This document shows positions 9,861 through 17,121 of a DNA stretch of 64,000 bases, piece by piece (the first letter of the stretch is position 1; each line of letters starts with the position of its first letter). The DNA is taken from IMG/VR virus record IMGVR_UViG_3300035670_000014, positions 62,001-126,000 of that record; one strand, written 5' to 3'. The DNA is from a virus. Both the position numbers and the translations under genes were made by a program. Below the pieces are notes generated by a model. That model was not told the DNA's origin, ran no database searches, and saw only the letters and a list, made by a program, of their open reading frames with translations.

Positions 9861-10248
9861 AGTAATCTCCGTAATCAGGTAAAGTTTCAGACAAAGCACC
9901 AAGGGTAGCAAGAACAGAGAACTCAAAAGTGGTAATACCGAAAGGAACAAACTCTAAAAGTCTAATTGAGTTTAGAATGTCAAGTTTATCAAAGTTATTT
10001 ATAAGAACAGATCCATAACTTGTCCTGTCTGCATTAATCACTTTAGTTATTCCTCTTATTTCCCTTACGGCAAGTTCAACAAAAGGTCCCTGAAAAGTTG
10101 GTGGAGATATATATGTTCCATTGGTTAATCCGGCAATGGTTACTATATAGAAATATGCAAGATTGTGACTTCTTGAATACCATGTAGGAAAACAATAGAT
10201 TGAAGAATCATCAAAATCTAATTTAAAGTAAGATTTGTTTTCACTCAT
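9844..10248 (-). CDS. Small unknown protein inserted between the two polymerase halves
   Basis: 134 residues starting at ATG 10248, which overlaps the TGA of the polymerase N-half (ATGAGTGA). Its end overlaps the TTG start of the C-half by 17 nt. The sequence (SENKSYFKLDF, TWYSRSHNLAYFYIV) shows no homing-endonuclease or intein motif. Because it separates two parts of one enzyme it may be a structural bridge, an unrelated insertion or the remains of a mobile gene. Function unknown. Confidence 0.7.
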   Translation of the reverse strand: MSENKSYFKLDFDDSSIYCFPTWYSRSHNLAYFYIVTIAGLTNGTYISPPTFQGPFVELAVREIRGITKVINADRTSYGSVLINNFDKLDILNSIRLLEFVPFGITTFEFSVLATLGALSETLPDYGDYFGLKN

Positions 10249-11491
10249 CAAGCTCACCACAGAAGTCAAGAGAAACTTTAACTCTACCTGGGTTTAAGAA
10301 TCTTGAAAAGTAAAATCCATTAGCAATGGGGTCCATATGCTTACCAGTAAGACCCAAAGCCCAAGCAAGGAGAGAGCCACCAGATGAACCTCTACCTGGG
10401 CCAACTGGTATGTCGTTATCTTTAGCTATCTTAATATAGTCAGCAACCATTAAGAAGTAAGAGTTATAAGAGCTATCATCAATCAGATCAATCTCGAACT
10501 TTAGTTGCTTCTTATAAGCGGGAGGAATTGGATCAGTATCTGACAAGTTAAGCCTAGACCTGAGGCCTTCAAAGGCCAGTCTCTCAAGCTCATAGAAAGC
10601 TTCCTCGTTTGACATATGGTCAAACTTAATAGGCGGATTCTTAATAGATGAAAAGAAGTAAGAGCTATCTACCATGTCTGCAACATAGCCAGTATTGTGC
10701 ACTGCTTCCTCGGGTATGTTCCATTGCCTACATAACTCCAAAGCAAAGTCTGTATCATACAACCATGCATTGTAGTCTTGTATTGGATACTTAGAATCCA
10801 GATAAGACATGTGCCATCCAATGCACTGAACTAGACCTCTAAGTTTCCATTGATCTTGATCTGACTGGTGGGCGTCAGCAGTAAGAACCAAGGGAACATT
10901 ATGCTTCTTAGAAAGAGGAATAATAAGCTGATCATTAAATTGTTTCTGAAGGTCAACATTATTAACTTGAACTTCTGCAAAGAAGTTATCTCGGCCAACA
11001 ATATCTCTAATCTTCAAGAACCATTCTTCTGCGAGGTCTAACCTGTTAGCTTTAAAGAATGTTGCCATGTGGCTGGATAAGCAAGTAGAAGTAACTATAA
11101 GGCCATCACAATGCTTAGAGAAAGTCTCTATGTCAATACGAGGAAACCTGTGAAAGCCATCACTAAAGGCATAAGTATTAAGCTTAAGTAAGTTCTTATA
11201 GCCTGTCTCATTCTTTGCAAGGCAAAGAAAGTGTCCGTTATTACCCCAGTCCTCATGTGTCTTTTCAGTAGCAGGGCCAAAAGAAAGATAAGTTTCGTTG
11301 CCAATGATTGGCTTAACTCCAGCTTTCTGACAGCCTTTTGCGAATTCTAGAACACCTGATAAAGTACCATGGTCACTTAATGCACAAGCAGTCATGCCTC
11401 TAGACTTGACAACATCACCAATCTTATCCGCTCTCTGAATGCCGTCCTTTAGAGAATTACTCGAATGAACATGTAAATGTACAAATGGCAT
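10241..11491 (-). CDS. dnaE: DNA polymerase III alpha subunit, N-terminal half (PHP domain and start of palm)
   Basis: 416 residues. PHP motif HLHVHSS is at residues 5-11 and SDHGTLSG near 40. The N-terminal palm includes VGPGRGSSGGSLLAWALG and SRFLNPGRVKVSL, which in DnaE proteins immediately precedes the catalytic PDxDxDF. Here the frame ends nine residues later (DFCGELDE), and the catalytic motif reappears in the C-half gene. The two proteins therefore have to associate to form an active polymerase, or be joined in some other way. No intein signature is present at the break. Confidence 0.9.
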   Translation of the reverse strand: MPFVHLHVHSSNSLKDGIQRADKIGDVVKSRGMTACALSDHGTLSGVLEFAKGCQKAGVKPIIGNETYLSFGPATEKTHEDWGNNGHFLCLAKNETGYKNLLKLNTYAFSDGFHRFPRIDIETFSKHCDGLIVTSTCLSSHMATFFKANRLDLAEEWFLKIRDIVGRDNFFAEVQVNNVDLQKQFNDQLIIPLSKKHNVPLVLTADAHQSDQDQWKLRGLVQCIGWHMSYLDSKYPIQDYNAWLYDTDFALELCRQWNIPEEAVHNTGYVADMVDSSYFFSSIKNPPIKFDHMSNEEAFYELERLAFEGLRSRLNLSDTDPIPPAYKKQLKFEIDLIDDSSYNSYFLMVADYIKIAKDNDIPVGPGRGSSGGSLLAWALGLTGKHMDPIANGFYFSRFLNPGRVKVSLDFCGELDE

Positions 11492-11514
11492 ATTTACCCT
11501 TGAATAAGGAAATA

Positions 11515-11595
11515 CAAGTAGAGATAGCTAAAGAATCCCTACTTGATAAGTATTTAAAGTACTAAAGTACTCTATGCAGCTTGACCCGCATAGAG
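11515..11595 (-). promoter_or_regulatory. Two consecutive stem-loops between phoH-like gene and polymerase N-half
   Basis: The gap between the PhoH-like stop and the polymerase start holds two inverted repeats. CTCTATGC pairs with GCATAGAG (11570-11595, 10-nt loop), and CAAGTAG..GAT pairs with ATC.CTACTTG (11515-11545, 9-nt loop, one mismatch). Read on the minus strand the first is followed by T-rich but not poly-T sequence. They could be a weak terminator or leader structure for the polymerase operon. Confidence 0.5.
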
Positions 11596-11603
11596 CATGC
11601 AGA

Positions 11604-12509
11604 TCACTTAAAGATTTCAATCATCAGGTCAACCAAAGGATGACGCATTACCTTCCTTAGATTTACCCAGGAAGTATAAGGTGACTGAAGATAAAGTGGA
11701 TGATTAACCATAGAGATTAGAGAGTTCTCTCCTTGAAGTCTACGGGATGCTTTATCATCTTGCTTAGTGTCTCCCATGAGTACAAGCTTAGAGTTTTTAC
11801 CTATTCTTGTGCTTAGGGTTTCAAGTTGACGTCGCCCAAGATTCTGGGCCTCATCACATATAACCAAGGCATTGCTAAAGTCAACGCCTCTCATATGCTC
11901 CAAAGGAATAATCTGTATTACGCCTTTGTCAATTAAAGTCTGTATAAATGTAGCTGAATTGTTACCAAGTATTTTGTTAAGTGCGATGTTGTAGCTAATC
12001 ATCTGAGGAGACATCTTCTCAAAGATGCCACCAGGGACTTCGCCCATAGCCTCGTCGTCATCGTCATGCACCTGCGTCCTAGGTTTAGTTAGTACAAGGG
12101 TGTCATAAACTTTATTGGTAAAGACTGAGTCGACAGCAAATGCCATAGTAAGCAAAGTTTTACCTGAGCCTGCATTGCCAGTAATAACATTACATGCAAT
12201 GTCAGGATTGCGAAGAGACAATAGAGCAATCTCTTGCTCTAGATTAGCTGGACGAACTTTAACGCTCTTTCCAATAGTGCCCGAAGGGCTTGGAACAGCA
12301 ACAATAGAGTCAGCTCGATACAAGACTATTTGAGATTTATTACCAGACCTAAAGCATCTATACTGATTGACACCAGGTATAGATAGTATAGCTTCCTCGT
12401 CTGATAAATCAAGACATAAGTTACGAATTTCGTCGTAAGTTATAGATCCATGGTCGTCAAGAAACTTTAAAATAATTGGATCAATTAAGTCCAAAACTAA
12501 TTCTGACAT
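11604..12509 (-). CDS. phoH: PhoH-like ATPase
   Basis: 301 residues. Walker A is NVITGNAGSGKTLL near residue 113, and Walker B is ALVICDEAQNLGRRQLETL near 212, followed by KLVLMGDTKQDD; this set defines the PhoH family. The N-terminal 85 residues are not a recognisable PIN domain and look like a small winged-helix or adaptor. PhoH proteins are common in phages and are thought to act on RNA. It lies downstream of the VWA/AAA+ pair with a 6-nt gap. Confidence 0.9.
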   Translation of the reverse strand: MSELVLDLIDPIILKFLDDHGSITYDEIRNLCLDLSDEEAILSIPGVNQYRCFRSGNKSQIVLYRADSIVAVPSPSGTIGKSVKVRPANLEQEIALLSLRNPDIACNVITGNAGSGKTLLTMAFAVDSVFTNKVYDTLVLTKPRTQVHDDDDEAMGEVPGGIFEKMSPQMISYNIALNKILGNNSATFIQTLIDKGVIQIIPLEHMRGVDFSNALVICDEAQNLGRRQLETLSTRIGKNSKLVLMGDTKQDDKASRRLQGENSLISMVNHPLYLQSPYTSWVNLRKVMRHPLVDLMIEIFK

Positions 12510-12515
12510 ATTTAC

Positions 12516-13718
12516 TCATTGAATATGGTAGTAATTACATGGAACCTTAGATAGATTATTCTTTGGTCCTTTATTAATTACCAGTATATCTAAAGGAATA
12601 TTAATTGTGGTGTCAATAGGTGAGTATACGCCATCGCTTAATAATAAAACTCTAGATACATCAGGTAATGAATCTGCAAGGCTAAGTGCCTCTGTAAAGT
12701 TTGTACCACCTCCTCCTCTAAATTCAGCCTTAAGAAAGTCCGCAAGAGAAGAATAAGAAGATACAACCTTACAGTCAGAAACAATTATCTTTGTGTTTAT
12801 ACCTCTTCTTGTAAAACCCAAAGCAACCTGAAGATAAAGATTATAGTAATCTTTATTAGTTGAACCTGATGTATCTAGAATTAAACAGACAGAGTTATTG
12901 TGATTAACTTTAACTCTACCTGGAAGGGTGTCATGGTATCTATTAATACGAGAGTATGAGTAGTCATAGTCCTGACTATCAGAAAGAAACTCATCGTAAG
13001 GATAAAGCTTAATTAAAAGTGGATTTATCCTTGTAAGAGATACGCCGGAAAGAAAAGAATTATTTGAGGAAGAAGTCTCAGGTAACATGGAGTTACTAAG
13101 AGACTTCATCAAGGAAGCAGAAGATTCCATAATCTTTAGATTAGACTTTAAGTCTATACTCTTGGACTCGTTAATACAAATAATCATATCCGTAGAGTCA
13201 GGAGTATAGTTTTCGTTATCTATAAGTTCCTCAAAGTAAATATCCTCGACAGTATGAGTTTCAAGACTCTGATTTGACTTGAGAAAATAACCAGAAAATG
13301 GATATGTAAAGTCAAGATCAATAGTCAGAATCTTTTGAATCCAAGAATTAATATATCTATCTAGAGCTACATTCCTTCTATATAGATCTTCGACAGTATT
13401 AATTTGATCTTGGACTCTCCATGGGTGACCGAGGAATAAATGAGCTGTCTCATGTAGTATGAGATGTAAAAGTTGAGGATCCGATATTGAGTCTATATAA
13501 GGTGAGTGATAAATGACACTATACTTATTGTCTTTACCGAAGTAAAGACATGCAGTTAGTTTAAAATCACTACCGTACTGAGACTTAAGTGCATCCTCAT
13601 TTTCTTTTGTCATCTCCAGCCAAGGAAGAAGCTTGGCCATTTTAGAAATATCGCCTACTTTATGAGACAATTTCATTAGAGTATTTTTGCAATTCTCAAT
13701 GCGAGAATAAGCAGACAT
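12516..13718 (-). CDS. VWA protein with HExxH metallopeptidase-like domain
   Basis: 400 residues. The N-terminal domain has HETAHLFLGHPWR near residue 90, an HExxH zinc motif. The C-terminal domain has a MIDAS start CLILDTSGSTNKDYY near 282, the mid-motif GGGGTNFTEAL and a late Asp in LLLSDGVYSP, making a VWA fold. This peptidase-like plus VWA architecture is the DUF2201 type. It overlaps by 1 nt with the AAA+ ATPase upstream, the usual MoxR-VWA pairing, suggesting a chaperone-like remodelling complex. Confidence 0.85.
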   Translation of the reverse strand: MSAYSRIENCKNTLMKLSHKVGDISKMAKLLPWLEMTKENEDALKSQYGSDFKLTACLYFGKDNKYSVIYHSPYIDSISDPQLLHLILHETAHLFLGHPWRVQDQINTVEDLYRRNVALDRYINSWIQKILTIDLDFTYPFSGYFLKSNQSLETHTVEDIYFEELIDNENYTPDSTDMIICINESKSIDLKSNLKIMESSASLMKSLSNSMLPETSSSNNSFLSGVSLTRINPLLIKLYPYDEFLSDSQDYDYSYSRINRYHDTLPGRVKVNHNNSVCLILDTSGSTNKDYYNLYLQVALGFTRRGINTKIIVSDCKVVSSYSSLADFLKAEFRGGGGTNFTEALSLADSLPDVSRVLLLSDGVYSPIDTTINIPLDILVINKGPKNNLSKVPCNYYHIQ

Positions 13719-14839
13719 TACTTCACCTTTAACATTGAACTGAAATAAGCATCTTGCTTAAGGGTCTTTAGGATTGAGCGACCACTATCAGTTCTTGTTA
13801 TGTAAGTCAAGCAGGCAGAGAATAATTCGGGAGATTCTTTCTTAAGTCCTTGAAGTACAAGGGAAAGATTGGAAGTGTAGGTAACAGACTTCTTAGAATT
13901 TATAATGACGTCCATCAAGTCAGTCTGGCAAATCTCATCAACTATATTAATATAGTCTACAGATATAAGGTCCTTAATCTTGTTGGGATCTTCTAGAAGA
14001 TCTATTACACTTATTTGCTTCTGATAGAACCTTGACAGGTAAATGGCAGTATTAACCTTACCTATCAGGCCGTCAGATAAAGCCTCGACTGCAAGTATGA
14101 AGTCTGTTCCTTCAATGGAAATATTGTTATGCTGAGACCTGTAGGATTCAACATAGTCAAATATTCTCTTAAAGTTTGTCAAAGACCTCGGACACAGAGC
14201 AGAGTAGGAACTTATTGATTCTATATCTGCAGAAGATGTAGCTATAGGTTCAGAGATAGAAAAGTGAGAATAAGATACAAGTGACTTAAACTCAGAATCA
14301 GAAGAATCTAAAGTTGCAGATACAAAAGATTCTTTGTTAGACTCTACATAAACATGAGAGAATCTATTCTTCTCTTGTTCCTTCAGAGGCGAGCCACCGA
14401 ATCTTGCAATGTCGTAATTACCTGCAGCAAAGATTACTGTATTAGCAGGCAAAGGATACTCATGCAGGATTCTTTCTGAAAGCATTTGCATTGAGGCTGC
14501 CCTTTCCTGCTTAGCACCGAGTGGATACTCGTCAAGGAATAATACAAATAATCCTTTGAAGTCAGAAGTAGGAAGCCAGTGTGGCCTTGATCTTCGATTA
14601 ACTTTATGTCCGTTTACTTCTATGAAGTAGGGAATACCCCACTCGTCGGGCTGACAATCAGCTAGGCGTAAATCTACAAACTTTAAGTCAATTTTATTTG
14701 ACTCTGCAAACTTCTTGGCAGAAGATGCGATTATGGAGCTCTTACCTATACCGCTAGGGCCCCAAAAGAAAGTATCAATTTGACATTCTAAAGCAAGAAA
14801 GCATACCTGTTCCATCAGGTCGATGTCAATGGTTATCAA
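13718..14839 (-). CDS. MoxR-type AAA+ ATPase, partner of the VWA protein
   Basis: 373 residues. Walker A is FFWGPSGIGKSS near residues 25-36, Walker B is LFVLFLDEYPLG near 105, and a sensor-1-like FAAGNYD and Arg-containing GGSPLKEQEKNRF follow. The organisation matches MoxR/RavA-like ATPases that act with VWA proteins. It sits directly before the VWA gene and overlaps the recA-like gene by 14 nt, so the three are translationally coupled. Confidence 0.87.
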   Translation of the reverse strand: MITIDIDLMEQVCFLALECQIDTFFWGPSGIGKSSIIASSAKKFAESNKIDLKFVDLRLADCQPDEWGIPYFIEVNGHKVNRRSRPHWLPTSDFKGLFVLFLDEYPLGAKQERAASMQMLSERILHEYPLPANTVIFAAGNYDIARFGGSPLKEQEKNRFSHVYVESNKESFVSATLDSSDSEFKSLVSYSHFSISEPIATSSADIESISSYSALCPRSLTNFKRIFDYVESYRSQHNNISIEGTDFILAVEALSDGLIGKVNTAIYLSRFYQKQISVIDLLEDPNKIKDLISVDYINIVDEICQTDLMDVIINSKKSVTYTSNLSLVLQGLKKESPELFSACLTYITRTDSGRSILKTLKQDAYFSSMLKVK

Positions 14840-15953
14840 AAGCAGGCTCCAGGCTAATTAAGCTATCAATATCAGTAGCAGGTATTTGAGCTATCTGCTG
14901 CTTTCTATGAAGGAAATCTCTTGCCTCAATCGGGGGCAAGGAATGGGCAGATGAAAGCTTAGCAAGCAACTCTGAATTACTTCTGAGTAGTTCGTAAAAC
15001 TTATCACCTTGACCCTTAAGTAGAACTTCACCAGTCTCAGGGTCAATAATTGTGTACCACTTGTTTGCGCCAAGTAGGAACCAGGGACTCTTACACCTGA
15101 TAAAGTAATTTATCAGTGACTGAATTCTGTCAATGCCGTAGTTGTGAACTACAGAGAACGTGCAAGTGGCGTGAACCTGAGCAGCTGTCTTACTCTTGAT
15201 AATAGTAGCAACTCTAGTGTCATCTTTAGAGTTAGGCTTTGTAAGTTCTATCCTTACGTCTGGATAGAATACTGCAGCCCTGCCGCCGCTAGCATTATTA
15301 CCTCTAGCACCCATTGGGGTAATGTTAACCCTAAGCTGATTTGCCATCAGGAAGAGAACATTGTTCTGTGCTGCCGAGTTCTTTAGAAACTTAAGAACAT
15401 CTGTGCCGAACCTGGCTAGAGCGCCTACGCTCTGATTGCCGATCTCTTCTGCTTTCTGCTCTGTAGGAGTCTCTATGGCAGCCCATGAATCTATTGCAAT
15501 AACAGCAACAGCTCCTGATTCCATCAAGTCCATTGCAGTATTAACAATCTCTTGGCCGTTAATAGATGGGTCAATGATAACCCGACCTTCATACCATGGG
15601 TCACCAATAAGAAAAGCAGCATACTCTCTGTCGAGAGTACCTTCTACGTCAGCAAGGTAAGCATACTTAGTTGGATACTTCTTCAGTACTTGGGCAATAG
15701 TCTCTAGAATAAGAGTAGATTTGCCGCCTGAGAAAAGGCTCTCTATAGAATACATTCTACCCATTGCAAAGCCACCTCCTAGAAGTGAGTCTAGCTCTGG
15801 GTCATTAAGAGGAACAAGTTCCCAGTCAGGAACATCAAGAGATGACAGCAAATGATTAGTCTTCCTTGACTTAGAAATAGCGTCAATAATGGCTTGAACT
15901 TTTTTAGATTCGTTTGATGAAGTGGGTTTTTCTTCTTGTGCTTTTCTTGCCAT
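14826..15953 (-). CDS. RecA-like recombinase with a non-consensus P-loop
   Basis: 375 residues. The RecA core is evident: LDSLLGGGFAMGRMYSIES, YAYLADVEGTLDREYA, VAVIAIDSWAAI (Walker B) and FLMANQLRVNI with downstream MGARGNNASGG (L2-like). The P-loop reads SLFSGGKST, so the first Gly of the Walker A consensus is Ser and the usual P-E are L-F, while GKST is kept. It should drive strand exchange in phage recombination or repair. The start is preceded by a GGATTTC stretch after the transglycosylase-like gene. Confidence 0.9.
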   Translation of the reverse strand: MARKAQEEKPTSSNESKKVQAIIDAISKSRKTNHLLSSLDVPDWELVPLNDPELDSLLGGGFAMGRMYSIESLFSGGKSTLILETIAQVLKKYPTKYAYLADVEGTLDREYAAFLIGDPWYEGRVIIDPSINGQEIVNTAMDLMESGAVAVIAIDSWAAIETPTEQKAEEIGNQSVGALARFGTDVLKFLKNSAAQNNVLFLMANQLRVNITPMGARGNNASGGRAAVFYPDVRIELTKPNSKDDTRVATIIKSKTAAQVHATCTFSVVHNYGIDRIQSLINYFIRCKSPWFLLGANKWYTIIDPETGEVLLKGQGDKFYELLRSNSELLAKLSSAHSLPPIEARDFLHRKQQIAQIPATDIDSLISLEPAFDNH

Positions 15954-15960
15954 GAAATCC

Positions 15961-16770
15961 TCAGTATGATTGATCTATTAGTATATCTAGAATCCTGTTA
16001 AACTTACGCTCAAATCTTTGAGCTTTAGCTCCAACACCAGAGTATCCTGAGATATTCCAGTGGCCATTAGAATAGTCAAATCTATTAATAAATTGAGCTG
16101 TATATGGATAAGCAAACTCTGGATTTATTAAGTCGGAACAAGAAGGGCGATTTCTTAACCTCATGCTTCTATTACTAAGGACTTGAGTCGGCCCACATGC
16201 AATGTAGTTTTCCCTGTTAGATATTTCTTCTGGAGTAGAACAGTGATGAGAAACATATGATCCATCTATATCCTGGGTATAGGTCCTACAGTCGCCGTAG
16301 GATTCGTTTGTATAGTTACTTTCGTAGCCGGCAATAATTATTAATCCAGCTGCAGTTGCGTAAGCATCTGGATATTGTCTTGCTGCATTGGCTATGTAAG
16401 TTGCAACCTCATCAAGCTCAGGCTCAGGGAGGAGTCTAATCCTAGCTCTAGGATAGAGACCCTCTTGAACAAGCATGAGATCTATATCTACCATCTTAAC
16501 GAGTGACCTCTTAACGAAGTCCTTTAAGTTATCTGGTGAACTGTAGTTAGACCGATAAGTTGCGTAGTCATCCTGAGATGAATAGTTAGCATCAACAGGA
16601 CATTCAATGTTTTCATAAGTAGGTTGTTCTTCATCAATAACAACTTCTACAGTAGTATCTTGTGTTTCAAGATTATCAGGAACGAGTACTGCCTTTACAT
16701 ACTGAGAGATAAGTAAAATAGTAATCATAAAGATAATAGAAACCAAAATATTTCTTTTATTGTTGTTCAT
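15961..16770 (-). CDS. Membrane-anchored lytic-transglycosylase-like protein, endolysin candidate
   Basis: 269 residues. An N-terminal transmembrane or signal-anchor helix (ILVSIIFMITILLISQYV, about 8-25) leads to a secreted domain. AGYESNYTNES near residue 150 supplies a candidate catalytic Glu, followed by ACGPTQVLSNRSM (like the GxxGLMQ motif of SLT domains) and a late aromatic-rich helix HWNISGYSGVG. Several cysteines could form disulfides outside the cytoplasm. A role in peptidoglycan cleavage is likely. No holin is obvious next to it. Confidence 0.7.
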   Translation of the reverse strand: MNNNKRNILVSIIFMITILLISQYVKAVLVPDNLETQDTTVEVVIDEEQPTYENIECPVDANYSSQDDYATYRSNYSSPDNLKDFVKRSLVKMVDIDLMLVQEGLYPRARIRLLPEPELDEVATYIANAARQYPDAYATAAGLIIIAGYESNYTNESYGDCRTYTQDIDGSYVSHHCSTPEEISNRENYIACGPTQVLSNRSMRLRNRPSCSDLINPEFAYPYTAQFINRFDYSNGHWNISGYSGVGAKAQRFERKFNRILDILIDQSY

Positions 16771-16777
16771 TTTATTT

Positions 16778-16996
16778 TTACTTTTCGTTTTGGAAAACTA
16801 GATCAAGAAGCTCAGTATGAGTATACTTCTTGTTGCCTAGCTGAATATAGTTATCTCCAGATTTAACACCCACAGCATAAGAATGAAGTAGATCTGAAGC
16901 ATCAGAAGAAGCTTCCTCTATAAGCAGAAGCAGACTGCTTACTAGCTTAAGTGCATCTTCTTTGTCTCTTATTACTGGCTTAAGTTGTTCACTCAT
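16778..16996 (-). CDS. Small hypothetical protein
   Basis: 72 residues, rich in Leu, Ser, Asp and Lys, with predicted helices and no membrane segment. It ends 8 nt before the transglycosylase-like gene and starts after GAGGATG, so it is probably the first gene of that translational unit. No family recognised. Confidence 0.7.
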   Translation of the reverse strand: MSEQLKPVIRDKEDALKLVSSLLLLIEEASSDASDLLHSYAVGVKSGDNYIQLGNKKYTHTELLDLVFQNEK

Positions 16997-17121
16997 TTCA
17001 TCCTCTTTATTAGTTTAAAATTAAAGTTCTCAAGAATCTTGTAATAGAAAGCCTGGTTCTCATTTTGAGCAAGAATAAAGGTACAAATACCCCAGGCAAA
17101 GTAACTGAAAGTTATTAAGGG

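Noticed and set aside
9844-10269. Split intein in the polymerase as an explanation for the break
   Set aside because: No block A/B/F/G motifs, no terminal His-Asn, and the N-half ends only six residues after its cysteine.
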